From assembly GCA_010356995.1 (NCBI GenBank), contig ML996698.1, forward strand, positions 245,923 to 309,922: a stretch of 64,000 nucleotides of DNA, read 5' to 3'. The position numbers were made by a program, and so were the translations under genes. The notes beneath the pieces were generated by a model that did not search any database, was not told the DNA's origin, and saw nothing but the letters and a program-made list of their open reading frames with translations. Shown piece after piece: positions 32,315 through 43,482 of this stretch. This stretch comes from Trichodelitschia bisporula (taxonomy: Eukaryota > Ascomycota > Dothideomycetes > Phaeotrichales > Phaeotrichaceae). The stretch's first letter is position 1. Every line of letters starts with the position of its first letter.

Positions 32315-33430
32315 TCACCATAACACCTTCGAGGCAACGCTCATCAACCATGCGGCGTCATTCCAGCCACCCTCATCGTCCGCAGGTCGCGGAGCTTGCT
32401 GGTTCTCCAGGTGAACAGCAGCATTGCGCGACGCTTGCTCCAGAGCTTCCTTCCGCTGTTTGGCCCTCTCGTCTCGCCGCTTGGCCACCTCGGCATCCGT
32501 CTCTTCATCAGCTTCGTCGTCCGTCGTGTCTTCCCTCTCCTCAAGGTCGAACAGCGACCATCCGACGAGCCGATCCACAAGCCCGCCTAGCCCAAACCCC
32601 GTTTGCCGCGTCAACTGTGCAACCTCGTCTTCACCCGCGCTGCTCTCCTCTTCCTCCTTATCCACAAAGTCCGGCTCCACTACCTCATCAAAGTAGCTCT
32701 CCTCTGAGAAAGCAAGCAGATCCGCCCTGGATCCCACTCTGCTGCCCCGCCTGCTTGTCCGTGCGCTAACTACTCGGCTCCCGCCCCGACTCAGATTGCG
32801 GTCAAGCCGCGGAGTAGTTAGTCCGTCATCATCCACCGCAGACAGCGGCTCAACAGGCATGCCAAGAGCCCGCTTCTTCTGCTGCGCATAAGGGTCCACA
32901 AAGCCCGGTTCCGTCTCGTCAGCCAGCGAGGTCGAGCTGTTCCGCGTCACGAGCCAGCTCTGACCCTTCGACGAGCGCGTCTCGTAGGCAATGACCAGGC
33001 CCGCGCGATGGATCCAGTCGTCATCCTTGCGGGCAGCAGAAGAAGAAGCGTGCTTCGTGTGCGAAGGCGATTCTGGGAACGATATGTGCTGGCGCGGCCG
33101 CGGTGCAAGCAGTGCGCTCGTTGACTTGGCCTTTGTGATGGGTAGGTCGACCGGGGCACCGGCGGGAGGGAAGTAGGAGTCGAGGGCGTAGGCTATGTGC
33201 TTCTTGTGTCTGCGGCGCCGCGTCGGGCTGCGGCTCAGGATACTGGGTGTGGCGGGTGCGGATTTGCCCTGAATGTAGGTCGAAGGGATGGCGGGTTGGG
33301 GGTCAGGCTCGTAGCCCTCGTCATCGATGGGGAAGCGCGAGGACAGAGGGGCGAGGGAAAGGTGGGTCAAGTTGGGGAAAGAGCGGCGAGAGGATGAGAC
33401 GCGCTCAAAGGGCCGCGGAGCGACCTCCAT
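32315..33430 (-). CDS. DUF3984-domain protein
   Basis: Single exon, 371 residues from the ATG at 33430 (MEVAPRPFERVSSSRRSFPN); the frame is open 69 bases further upstream, but the conserved block SSRRSFPNLTHLSLAPLSSR begins right after this methionine. Further blocks are YALDSYFPPAGAPVDLP, DDDWIHRAGLVIAYETRSSK, SWLVTRNSSTSLADE, DPYAQQKKRALGMPVEPLSA and, near the end, QTGFGLGGLVDRLVGWSLFD, then an acidic/basic coiled coil and GGWNDAAWLMSVASKVLW. This order is that of the fungal DUF3984 family, which has no known function. The protein is probably soluble: no signal peptide, and only one short hydrophobic stretch. Confidence 0.82.
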   Translation of the reverse strand: MEVAPRPFERVSSSRRSFPNLTHLSLAPLSSRFPIDDEGYEPDPQPAIPSTYIQGKSAPATPSILSRSPTRRRRHKKHIAYALDSYFPPAGAPVDLPITKAKSTSALLAPRPRQHISFPESPSHTKHASSSAARKDDDWIHRAGLVIAYETRSSKGQSWLVTRNSSTSLADETEPGFVDPYAQQKKRALGMPVEPLSAVDDDGLTTPRLDRNLSRGGSRVVSARTSRRGSRVGSRADLLAFSEESYFDEVVEPDFVDKEEEESSAGEDEVAQLTRQTGFGLGGLVDRLVGWSLFDLEEREDTTDDEADEETDAEVAKRRDERAKQRKEALEQASRNAAVHLENQQAPRPADDEGGWNDAAWLMSVASKVLW

Positions 33431-35419
33431 TGGTGGTGTATTAAGATACTGAGACGAATTGATTGATCGTGTATGATTTGTTCCGATGCTACACAGCACA
33501 CGTTGCAGTGAGGAAAGATGAGGCGTTGAATAGCAGTCGTTGTGGCGGAGGTGGAGTTGAGTGGTGGGATCACGTTGGCCATCGGCCCACGGTCGGCTAT
33601 CCTAGGAAAGGGCGAGCTTGGCCCTCCTCAGGCCGGGGAACGGAGTCCTACGAGTGATAGATGCACGACAGCATAGAGTACGTACTCTAAACTCCCATGT
33701 CAATTGGGCAGATCCCTACTGATGCAGTAGATAATTTGACTTTATTCGCTGAGCCGCCGTGCAGGTGGGGTACAGGCGAGGCGCAGGAACGTGCATACAT
33801 GCCATGACGACCCTCCTTGTCAAGAGATGGACGGTTGGCTACGGAGAGGGGAGTCGGTGAGGGCGACAAAGAGGTCTGGATTTGCAGCTTGCAGCCGACG
33901 TCCGACATGTCTTGTCTTGTGGAGTACCATTGATGCAGCTTGAGCCTTGACTGCAGGATAGGACTGCTGCGAAGCGAGGGGCGCTACAGTAGATTCATGT
34001 GCTGCTGTGCGTGGTGTGGGTTCACGTTGCTCGGAGTGTTCGGATTAAGGGTAAACTCGGCTGTGTGTGGTGGTAAGAGTTCGGATAGACAGCTTGGGTG
34101 AGGCTTCTGTAGGTTGTCTTTGAAGCTTATGGCTCCTCGATCAGAGGTTACGGTACGTATACGAAGTAGGAGACGTGCAAGGACAAATTTAGTAGAGGGG
34201 CAGAACCTGGTAAAAAGTCACACGGTGTTAACGTCACCGCCAAGCAGCTACGGGATCCATGAGCTGCAGTGACTGACGCTGAGTACGGTGGTTTTTGATT
34301 TGCCGTAGAGAGGAGGCAAACGGCGAGAGTGAGTGAATGGGATCATGATTGCGATAATGAGCATACTGCTGTAAGGAGGTATGCACCATGCATGTTTTTT
34401 CCACTGCTTCTTCTACCGGTACAGCATCACTACTTTCTGCTGCTACATCAGCCATACATGACGGCATTTCGCGAGTTGAAGCACACGAAGACTGCACAAG
34501 CTTCACCGAATATATAGTACCAAGGAGGGGACAAGCGTGGCCTCCCCCACGCTTCGCTCTCTGTTCTTCCGGCTTGACGGTGATGGGCGCGCGGGTTGTT
34601 GAGTGGGAGAGGTGGAGGGCCAGGTCATATTACTAGTTCTAAATACCTCCTACTGGGACTTCTTTGCCTCAAGGAGTGGGCTACTAAGGAACAGTCACGA
34701 CGGTGTCCAAAAAGCCGGCTCACGTGACTTTTATGGAACGGCCCTTTGACCTTTCGCTTGGGCTTGCTTTTCAACACCTTCAACCTCCTCTTCCCCCCAT
34801 CCCCCTCACCTCGCCTCTACCGTCTCCCTCCTCAATCTGCCACGCTTTGCTCTACATTCGTCTTCGATCCCTCTTGGGGCCGTTGCCCTTAGCCTCTCCC
34901 TCTACGTCGCAGCTCCTTCCCGACCCGTTGCAGCACGCGTTCCGCAGGACCCGGCCGTCTCCAAGAGCCAGTAGGTCGCAAAATCGGACTTTCTCTCGTA
35001 CCGTCGAGCCTCCAACCGGATTGCGTGGTCTTTTCACTTCCCCTCAACATCTCTTATCCCCGTCCCGGAACATGCACCTGGCACAGTTCCCTCCCAAACG
35101 CCAGAAATGTGCTCGTTAAATTTTCGGTGACGACAAGGTGAGAACGCCCACCAGGACTCTTGGGTCCTTGGTTGCTGTTCAGCCTGTTGACAACTTCAGT
35201 CACCGCTTCCGGGCAACCTCCGCTCTCTTGCGGATCTCGTATTGCCAACAACATACTCGACTACCTCTTACCCTCTTCCCGCCAACATCACCACCCCGGG
35301 TGCCCTGTCACAGTACCAACTCACTCCCACATACCGCGCTCCAGTCACTGAATTCTCTTTTACTCGGCTGCGCAACCCTCCTGGCACACACCTTCAAACA
35401 CTCAAGTGCAGCATCGGAG
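33431..35419. other. intergenic, divergent promoter region
   Basis: About 2 kb between the DUF3984 gene and SIW14. The right third (about 34750-35400) is strongly pyrimidine-rich, as expected for the SIW14 leader. Nothing coding is supported. Confidence 0.45.
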
Positions 35420-36307
35420 ATGCCTGGAGCAATAACAAAGAGCCTAAACGTGGCAATGTCCTTCATTGTTTCACATCACAAGGGCGAGGCCCACCATGAG
35501 GATGAGGACCTGCTGCAGGCGGCAGCAAAGGGCGGGGGTAATGCCCCCGTGCATTGAGCGCTCACAAGAGCAACATTAATTCTTGATTAGTGGACATCAC
35601 CACCAAGAAGAGCGCAGGGAAGGCCGACAAAGGCAACCTGCCGGTCAAGCGGGTGCCACAGGCGCCGGATCGCCTCACTCCCCATATCCCTCCGGAGAAC
35701 TTTGGGGCGGTCATTCCGGGGGCGGTCTACCGCAGCAGTTTCCCCACCAAAGACAACTTCAGTTTTCTGAAGTCTCTTAAGCTCAAGACGATACTGTGAG
35801 TTTGCTCATCGCGTAAACGATTTTTCTCCTAATGACCCAGGACTCTCGTGCCCGAGCCGTACCCTGATGAGTATGTTGAGTTCTTGAACAAGGCCGGGAT
35901 TGTGCAGATCATTGTGCCCGTCCCCGCCAACAAGGAGACGGTGCAGATGGATGATGCTACCATCATCAAGGCTCTGGGGGTCGTCATGGACAAGACGAAA
36001 CACCCCCTGCTCATCCATTGCAACAAGGGGAAGGTAATTTTCCCGCTTAAGTGTGCGTGCCCAGCTGACATGTCAGCACCGTACGGGGTGTGTGGTTGGC
36101 TGCCTGCGCAAGTTCCAAGGTGACTCGATGGAGAATATCATCTCCGAGTACCACACATATGCGGATCCGAAAGCGCGGCTTCTCGACGAACACTTCATGC
36201 ACAAGTTCAACGAGCGCCCGCTCCTCTGGCTTGCTCGAGAGGGGGGTCGCATCAGCCCTGAGGGCTTTCTGACACCCATGAGGGGTCAATCTCGCACAAA
36301 GGCGTAA
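35420..36307 (+). CDS. SIW14: Siw14-type tyrosine phosphatase (inositol pyrophosphate phosphatase family)
   Basis: Four exons: 35420-35537, 35591-35795, 35841-36033, 36077-36307, giving 248 residues. After a variable N-terminus comes IPPENFGAVIPGAVYRSSFP, FLKSLKLKTILTLVPEPYPD, IIVPVPANKETVQMDD, then the Cys-phosphatase P-loop HCNKGKHRTGCVVGCLRK (H-C-x5-R), split by an intron exactly after GKGK-type residues, and YADPKARLLDEHFM. Yeast Siw14 removes the 5-beta phosphate of inositol pyrophosphates such as 5-InsP7; the KGKHR loop sequence is typical of this group. The start at 35420 is chosen because it gives a short N-terminus; the frame is open upstream without ATG support of equal quality. It converges on ERG19 (311 bases). 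Confidence 0.92.
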
Positions 36308-36618
36308 AGGTGTTCTAGATTAAAGCGGTTGCGGCGTCGATTATCCGGGTCTTTAGAATGAGCGGGCGTTCGGGATTATCGGCAGGGCATTGGGCGGCAG
36401 CACATCACTTTCGTCATCATAGAGCATATTTAATCGTTCCTTGCGCGGTGGACCAAAAGTACCTCGCTGCCACGGTCCGGCAGCAAACTTCATTCGGATA
36501 TATAGAAGGGGCCGCAAACTCGCGTGCCTAGACTAGAAAATAGAACACCATGCTGAGCCGCCGCGTAGCATCAAGCGCCATGCGGCTCGCCAGCGGAACG
36601 GCTCGAAGCCAGCTCCAC

Positions 36619-38017
36619 TCACTCCAAAATGACCTCTCCGGCCTCATTAACCAAGTGCTCAGAAACACTAATCGGCCCCTCGCCCACCCCTGTCAAAATT
36701 ACCCGCTGAATGCCCCCGGCCAACGTCTCCGCCGCACCCTCGTCATACGCCACCACGCGCGCTACATCCGCTGCCTGCACCACAGCCCCGCGTGCAGTCT
36801 CCCACCCTTCCACGGACCCAAGCAGCGCCTTAAACGCCCCGGCCACGCGCGCCTCGTCCTCGGCTAGGTAATACACCACCGCATTCGGGCCCGCATCGAA
36901 GGTATATGCCGCCACGGGGCGCGTGATCCCGTCTGCCGCGGCTGCGGCATTGATCCCTTCGACCACGCGCACGGCGGCACGCGACACGTCGCTCATGTAG
37001 AATATGGGCGGCGTGGTGTCCAGGCAGACGGCGTGGAACGAGTTGCTGTCCTTCATGGTCAGATCTGCGAAGGCTGCGAAATCGCGCCCCGCGATGGCGG
37101 CGCGCATCGCGGCCATCCGTGCCGGGACGACGGTTTCGGCGCGGTGGGGAAAGAGGCTGCTCGTTTTGACGGTCGCTTGCATGCCGGCCGTGCTGCTCAC
37201 GGCTTTTTTCTTGGCGCTGGCGACGAGGATGGCGGCGCGCATGTCCGGCCAGTGCGCCGCCTCGGCCACGAGTTCGGCGCTGCTGTCGCTCCCATCGGTC
37301 GCAGTGCCGGCGTTCCAGGCTACATACCCGCCGAAGAGGGAGCGGCACGCGGAGCCCGAGCCCTGGCGCGCGATGAGGCTGAGTTCGGTGGGGGAGGACG
37401 GGAGCTCGTACAGGTCGGCGATGGCGCGGACGAGGGCTGCGAAGCCCGCGGCGGAGGAGGCGAGGCCTGCTGCAGTGGGGAAGTTGTTACGGGAGGCGAG
37501 GCGGAGGGGGAGGGTGGAGAGGGGTGGGAGGGAGGGGTTGGAGGCTTCGTGGGCGGCGCGGAGGGAGCGGAGGGCGCGGAGGCAGGCTTGGAGGCGGGCG
37601 CCGGTTATGTCTTGGGGGGCGGAGTTGAGGTGCAGGGTGTCGGAGGTGAAGGTCGAGGAGCAGGAGGCGGTTGTGTGCGTGCGCAGGTCGGATTGGGAGA
37701 GGGTTACGCTGAGGGAGGAGTTGGTGGGGAGGTTGAGGGTTACGTCGCGCTTGCCCCAGTATCTGGTTGGGGGTTAGTGGGGGGTTTGGTGGTGGGGGTG
37801 AGAGGAAGATGGGGGTTAGGGTGTAAACTGATGCTGGCTAGAGCTCGAATATATGATATAGAGCATAGGAGACCACATATAGCCCGTGGAGAGTGGTTAC
37901 ACAACGTGCAAAGCCTCATCATAGAGAAGCAGCAAGAAAAGGGGTAACCACATACTTGATAACGGCAATATTAACCGGCGCCGTGGTACTGGCCCGGTAG
38001 ATTTTGGTATCAGCCAT
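36619..38017 (-). CDS. ERG19: mevalonate diphosphate decarboxylase
   Basis: Two exons on the minus strand, 38017-37956 and 37762-36619, giving 401 residues, near the yeast length of 396. It starts MADTKIYRASTTAPVNIAVI; the splice yields KYWGKRDVTLNLPTNSSLS, the family signature. Then SNNFPTAAGLASSAAGFAAL-like residues form the GHMP kinase phosphate-binding loop, followed by ARQGSGSACRSLFGGYVAW, DMRAAILVASAKKKAVSSTA, MKDSNSFHAVCLDTTPPIFY and AYTFDAGPNAVVYYL, whose Asp is the expected catalytic residue region. The enzyme decarboxylates mevalonate diphosphate to isopentenyl diphosphate with ATP, feeding ergosterol synthesis in the cytosol. It diverges from the heme lyase gene with 447 bases between starts. 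Confidence 0.96.
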
Positions 38018-38464
38018 GATGAGAATGTACTAGAGTTTTGAACAAAAATGTACAGCTTTCTTGTCTCTCTCGAAGGTGTTGAAGAGGAGAGAGTTGTTGT
38101 TGAAGTCCTCTTCACGTCCCCCACTTCACCCCGCCAGCTGGCGGTGAAGTGGCTGGGCCCCTTCCCTCATTGGCCGCGGGACGAGCCGCCGGGACAAGGG
38201 TCCTTGCATGCAAATCTTGAGCCGCAACGGCGATAGCGACGTGCGACGACATCTTCCCGAGTCCATTTCACGGTGAACCGAGCATACAGGTGCGTTTATA
38301 TCCATTGCCTTTCGAAATCCTCCCCAGAGCACGGTACTACATCTCTAGGCGCTTCGGACCCCTCCTCTCCCCGGCAATCCCCATCCTCGGCCCACCAGCT
38401 AACCCTCCCAGCCCTCACCGTCGCACTCCCAGTCACTGCAGAACGCGAGCCTCCCATCACCGCA

Positions 38465-39279
38465 ATGGCAAGCGAAGACGCCTGTCCCGTAGACCACAAA
38501 ACGCGCGCCGCATGGCTCGAGCAAGCCGCCGCACAAAAAGCCGCCGGCAACCCCGCCCCTCCCCCGCACCCCGCCAAACCCGCTCCGCCCCCCCTCCCCG
38601 CCGGCCAGACCTGTGACTCCAGCGCCATGGACCAGACCCCCGCACCCTCGCACACCGCGTCCTCGCTCCTCGCCAGTCTGCGCCTGGGCACCCAGCGCGA
38701 AGTATCCACGATACCGCGTGCAGCAGGCGAGGGCGCGAGCGCCGCGCCCGCGAACGCAGAGGCCGAGAGCGGGAAGGATAAGAGCGGGATGTGGATTTAC
38801 CCATCGGAGCAGATGTTCTTCGAGGCGATGCGGCGGAAGAGTTATGATCCCAAGGCGGAGGATATGCGCGCCATTGTGCCGATACATAATGCGGTTAATG
38901 AGCGGGCGTGGAGGGAGATTTTGGGGTGGGAGAAGGGGAGAGGTGGGGAGGGGTGAGTTTCTTTTACACTTGGGGGTGGGGGTGGGGCTAATGGGTGCAT
39001 AGGTGCGGCGGCCCGAAGCTCGCGAGCTTCAGCGGGAATAGCCAGGCGCTAACGCCTAAGGCGCGGATTAATACGCTGCTCGGGTATCAGGCGCCGTTTG
39101 ATCGGCATGATTGGGTGGTGGATCGGTGTGGCACAAGGGTGGAGTATGTGATTGATTTTTATGCGGGGAGGGATGAGGGGAAGCCGGGGAAGAGCTTGAA
39201 TTTTTATCTCGATGTGAGGCCGAAGCTGAATACGTGGGAGGGGTGGAAGATGCGGGTGGGGAGATTTGTGGGGGCATAG
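38465..39279 (+). CDS. CYC3: holocytochrome c synthase (cytochrome c heme lyase)
   Basis: Two exons, 38465-38952 and 39003-39279, giving 254 residues. Near the N-terminus ACPVDH is the heme-binding CPV motif; a Pro/Ala-rich linker follows. The conserved core reads MWIYPSEQMFFEAMRRKSYD, MRAIVPIHNAVNERAWREIL, then across the intron CGGPKLASFSGNSQALTPKA, YQAPFDRHDWVVDRCG (with the His thought to ligand heme), VEYVIDFYAG and LDVRPKLNTWEGWKMR. The enzyme attaches heme to apocytochrome c (or c1) in the mitochondrial intermembrane space. Whether this is the Cyc3-type or Cyt2-type lyase cannot be settled from the window alone; the symbol is given for the family. Confidence 0.9.
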
Positions 39280-40500
39280 GGCGGGGGTTTAGTAGTAGGC
39301 GTTGGGAGATGGGGATTGGGATTGGAATGGGGATGGGGATGGAGATGGGGATGAGGATAGGGTATCTTGTGAGTATCTCGACTCCTGTGTATTTATGTGC
39401 AACGCGAATGTCATGTTACGTCATCTTTTGTAGGATCGGGAATGGTGGAGACCAGGAGAGCGTCCAATACAACACAAATTTGCTAGAAGGCTTCGACTTC
39501 CAACTACAGCGGAATATCACGGCACTCGGGACGAAGTCTGCAGAGATGACAGGCGTGGCGGTACAGAGCAGAGGTGGCGAGGCGACTGAGGGCAAGAATG
39601 GCGAAGACGATACTTGGGATATCACCTCGCATCCAGCATCAAGATCCAGCACCACCGGGGTCAATCGCCAGCACGCGCCGCTCCCTCCTTCCACTCGTCC
39701 CAACCCCTTCAAGGCGCCGTCGCTATGCTGGCGGGTGCATCGGACGAGACCAACCCAACCGCCGTATAAGTTTTACTTTCCGCAAAGTACTGCTATCGAT
39801 AGGGGGGGGGCAGGTATGGAATGGCCCAGCAGTATGGGCAGCAGCTCCATGACCGTCTGCACCACATGCCTCGATCCCGCGTTCGAAACCCTCCCAAGAA
39901 AAATCCCCTCATGGCTTTCAAGGCTTCTTTCGTACTAGAGGGGGTTTTCGTAAGCCGTGATGGCTAGCTTTTTGGTGTTTTGGGCTTTTTTTGTGGTTGT
40001 GTTCAGGTGTTTTTTTGCTGTTGTGGGATCTGGCTGAGGGGGCTGAGAGGGGAGCAACACGGCAAGGCAACACTGGCTGCAAGGTATCACGGTATATGCA
40101 ACCCTTTTGCTGGTTTGCTCAACGCAGCTCTTTTGACCGCTGAGTACAGATGGCCTGCGAGTTCCCCGCATGATCTAATCCGGTACACATTCTCTCCCGA
40201 GTTTCCCATCACAAGGCTTACAACAAGGAGTAGAATTTCAGTTGCTTCTTACAGCCACTGGGATTTCCTAGGACAATCCACTTCAAAGTGTATCATAAAA
40301 GTCCATATACCTCCCAAGCCTCGATCACTCAAGCATTTACACAGGAAAATAAAGCGTCAATCCGGATCCGTCACTGTTTCAACATGCTATCGTCCACCGT
40401 ATCAGCCATCAGCAAATGTCCATCCATATACTTTCGCCGAAAGGAGCAGCCCCAGATAAGGCGCAACCTTTCCCCCGGCCATCTAGTACCAAATATGTGA
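39280..40500. other. intergenic with a G-rich simple repeat
   Basis: Starts with an imperfect ggggat/gggatt array (about 39309-39360) just after the heme lyase stop. The rest shows no supportable coding sequence. Confidence 0.45.
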
Positions 40501-41059
40501 CTGCCCATGTCCACTTATAGCCATCCTGGTGCCGAATATACACGGTGTATATAGTGTTTGTCCCACGAACGGCTCCCAGAGTTGGAGCGAAGGATTCTGA
40601 CTGGAGCCCTTCCTGTGATCACCATATATCGAAACACGATCCCCGAAACCACCTATATGAGAGGATAAATGAGAACAGTCGGCACGAGGACGAGATCTGA
40701 AGGATGATGACGGTACACGAGGCGCGCTTCGAGCGGGGGAATGCGGGGAAGGGAAATGTTTCAGCGGTGGAGTGGAATGATGAACTCGCGGAGCTGCATG
40801 CGAGGAATGCGCGTCGGTTGTGAATCGGCGAAGGTGAGCGAGGTGTGCGCGCAAGACATGAAGGCGTCTCGAAGCGAGTCAACCCGTATAAGTGGCTCGC
40901 AGATTGCGGCATGGTTGCTTATCGTCGTCGGGGGAGACATGATGACCCCGTCCTTCGAGGCGCCTCTCGGACCAGGTTTGGCGGGGGAACCGAAACGTAT
41001 AATACCAGATGCAGATTTGGAAGCATGAAACTCTGTGGAGCGGAAGAGGGACGAAGTGA

Positions 41060-41790
41060 CTAAACCCAACGGCGATGATCTCCCTTCATGATGATAGGTG
41101 GATCGGATTTGGGGGGGAGGGAAAAGGTATATGACTTGATGCCTGTGAGCTTCCCTCGCACAACAGGCTCAACTATATCCATCTCGCGGGCAAGATTTTG
41201 GAACGCCCGCACGTTCGTATAAGAAACCTTGGTGCCCGGTGAGATGCTGTACAGAGTGTGCAGGTTGTCGAGGAGGTGGTCGGACAACATATACGAAAAA
41301 CGTTGATTGCCGTGTCGATGTCAAGATTAAACCTGCCGCTCTGGTTGAACAGCCGAGCTTGAGTGACCACGCCGTCGTCGCTGCGCAGTCTCCGGCGCTG
41401 TCGGGTATATCGCGGTGCCGTTTGATTGGTGGAAGGGACTGGAGCTGGGGGACTGACAGGGCGTAGCGAGGATGATACATCCGTGGAGATTCTCCACTCC
41501 TGCTGGAGCTTGGTCGCGTTCTCATGGGCGCAGAAGCCGCTCATTTGGAGCGCATTGCCGACCAGGTTCTCGAGAAGCTTCTCCAGCTTCTTCCAGCGGG
41601 ACAGGTAGAGGCGACGAGGGACGAACCCGCTCTCTAGGTCCTCAGGGAAGACCACTGCATCCGGGTGCTCGAAGTGGAACGCCCGGGCCGCTTGGAGGAA
41701 GTCGAAGCCCCACTCCTTGATGTAGTTATGGGCGGCCTTGTCGCTGAGACCAGAGAACTTTTTGAACAAAGAAGTCTCTACGGCCGTTCC
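41060..41790 (-). pseudogene. unrecognised protein-coding relic with a broken frame
   Basis: Two minus-strand frames read like parts of one protein. The upstream piece (about 41769-41300) has KFSGLSDKAAHNYIKEWGFD, ARAFHFEHPDAVVFPEDLES and SRWKKLEKLLENLVGNALQM. The downstream piece, one base out of phase, has YMLSDHLLDNLHTLYSISPG, VRAFQNLAREMDIVEPVVRG and KLTGIKSYTFSLPPKSDPP, then a stop at 41060. The switch falls at a run of five T's (about 41296), and no intron fits there. Further similar-looking coding lies upstream in yet another frame (PDDSEFVRKPLKGVHVERP, about 41790-41860). I recognise no family. It may be a young pseudogene or a sequencing error in a homopolymer. Confidence 0.5.
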
Positions 41791-41870
41791 ACATGTACGC
41801 CCTTAAGCGGTTTGCGGACGAATTCCGAGTCGTCGGGCTCTGGAGCCTTGGAGGCAGATAAAGGATATCA

Positions 41871-42008
<138 letters not shown>

Positions 42009-42297
42009 CTAGATGGAGAATGGACTGAGATAGAGAAGGAGGCGTAAGCGAGAGATGGGAAATGCAAGAAGGAGAAGATGGACTGAGAGTGAAAAGGAGA
42101 ATGATGAGTTTGCCAATACCTCTGCTTCGAGGAGCGACAGTCAGTCCAGTTACAGATGTGTTTGGGGAGATAATGGGAAGGCACGACCGACCGGCGCGGC
42201 GCGCACAGCGCGTGACGATTACGAGAAACCGATCGGGTTGTTGGTATGCGAAATGTGATCTGCCCCCTCAGTAAAGACACATACAAGCTGTCATCGA

Positions 42298-42435
42298 GGC
42301 AGGGATATCAGTAGCATTGCACTCCATCGGACAGCCGTAGAGGACGCAGATAACACTCTCATGAGCAATGATTATGAGGTCATTGTGCTCGCGCTCGAGT
42401 TCAAGGTTGATCGGTTCAAGGCGGACGGCCAAGCG
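42298..42435 (-). pseudogene. fragment resembling the bisphosphatase domain of 6-phosphofructo-2-kinase
   Basis: A piece of about 46 residues reads LAVRLEPINLELEREHNDLI and then IIAHESVICVLYGCPMECNA-TDIPA. This matches the stretch of fungal 6-phosphofructo-2-kinase/fructose-2,6-bisphosphatase around RLEPIILELER...LIIAHESV...YGYLM, including the catalytic histidine. Similarity stops abruptly on both sides; neither the kinase half nor the rest of the phosphatase is nearby. Confidence 0.6.
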
Positions 42436-42725
42436 GAGGCCGTCGACGGGTATTGAAGATGATGGCGACAAAAAAGTCGAACTGTCCGGAAGCGGGAGAG
42501 AGCCGAAGCTGCGGCTCCCGGGGCTAATATAGAAGCCGCGGACGACTGGGCGCAAGATCTCGAAGCGGTATATCCGCAATATATAGCCCCATTGAGTCAG
42601 TAGGCGCGTTTGAGCCGCCGATTGAGCGTCATCTGCGTGTCATGGCTGACAATACGTCGCGGAGTCATTGGAAGCGAAAATGAGGATGGGGACGCTCCTC
42701 TCCCGGATATAGCTTGCGCGGCAGC

Positions 42726-42936
42726 CTCGCACGGCGCCGTCAGGTCCGCAGCGGGCAGCAGCTGAAGTATTCCGAGCTTCTTCGTCTGTCCGAGACAAAT
42801 GTGGTTGTCGGTTGCTGATTGGCGCTTATGGAATGACCATCGTAGCAAAATACGGGGAGCGAGTTCATTCTCCGAAGTAGTCGCGCTTCAAATGGTTGTA
42901 TGCCGGGAAGTAGATCGCCGAGAAGGGGATGTCCCG
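42726..42936 (-). pseudogene. fragments resembling an Agc1-type mitochondrial aspartate/glutamate carrier
   Basis: The first piece (42936-42865) reads RDIPFSAIYFPAYNHLKRDY, then FGE and a stop; this is the conserved carrier segment around RDIPFSAIYFP. After about 80 unrelated bases, the second piece (42785-42726) reads TKKLGILQLL and then a degraded DLTAPCE, matching the next conserved segment of the same carrier (TKKLGILQLLTAG..YLTTPCD). The order and strand are those of the gene, but the intervening and flanking parts are missing. Confidence 0.6.
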
Positions 42937-43132
42937 CAGTATATAATGGCGTAGCTGCTCATCTTTCTCGAGCAAGGTGCTGCGAGTCTCTTCCTTGGTG
43001 GCTTCGTTCTGACGCTTGCGTCCCTAATAGCTTGCTGGACTTGCTTGAAAAGGGCCCCGGCTTCATCAACATCCTTCTGCCCTTGAATGCCGATATGGTG
43101 GTTCTCAGCATGGCGCCGAGCGTAGTTCCACT

Positions 43133-43482
43133 CAGTCCGAGCTTTGCAACCGCCTTGCGGGCTTTCTTCTCGTTGCGCGAGTGGACGGCAACAGACGAGT
43201 CCATGGGGATCACGGCCTCACCCTCGTTGTCGACCTTAGCATTCTTCCCCTATATACGAGCGGCGGCGCCGGCGGACCGCCGGTTGTCGGGGTCGTCAGG
43301 ATTTATAAGCGGGCCTTCTTCTCGTTGCGCGAGTGGACAGCAACGGACGCGCTTCGTCGTGGGTATTGAATGCCAGGTCCATGTCCTGGAGATGGTGCAT
43401 GAAGTTCTTCATCATCCCCAGCAGCGCTTCTCGACCTCAGAGTCATCGTCGGAGCCAGCGTCCTCAACCTCAACATTCTCCT
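43133..43482 (-). pseudogene. duplicated fragments resembling the NAC alpha subunit (EGD2)
   Basis: One copy (about 43243-43133) reads [13 protein letters not shown] and [23 protein letters not shown], the N-terminal signature of the nascent polypeptide-associated complex alpha subunit, and stops being similar right after KLGL. A second, partial copy at 43350-43311 repeats [13 protein letters not shown]. The acidic stretch ENVEVEDAGSDDDSEVEK at 43482-43432 fits the acidic N-terminus of the same protein. The two copies are about 90% identical over some 40 bases. No NAC domain beta-strands follow, so neither copy can be functional. Confidence 0.6.

Noticed and set aside
36550-36867. A plus-strand frame starting like a mitochondrial presequence (MLSRRVASSAMRLASGTARS)
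   Set aside because: It runs into the reverse strand of ERG19 and loses all protein character; no intron leads elsewhere.
37004-37947. Plus-strand frames of 250-300 residues
   Set aside because: Antisense shadows of ERG19, Gly/Glu/Arg-rich without a domain.
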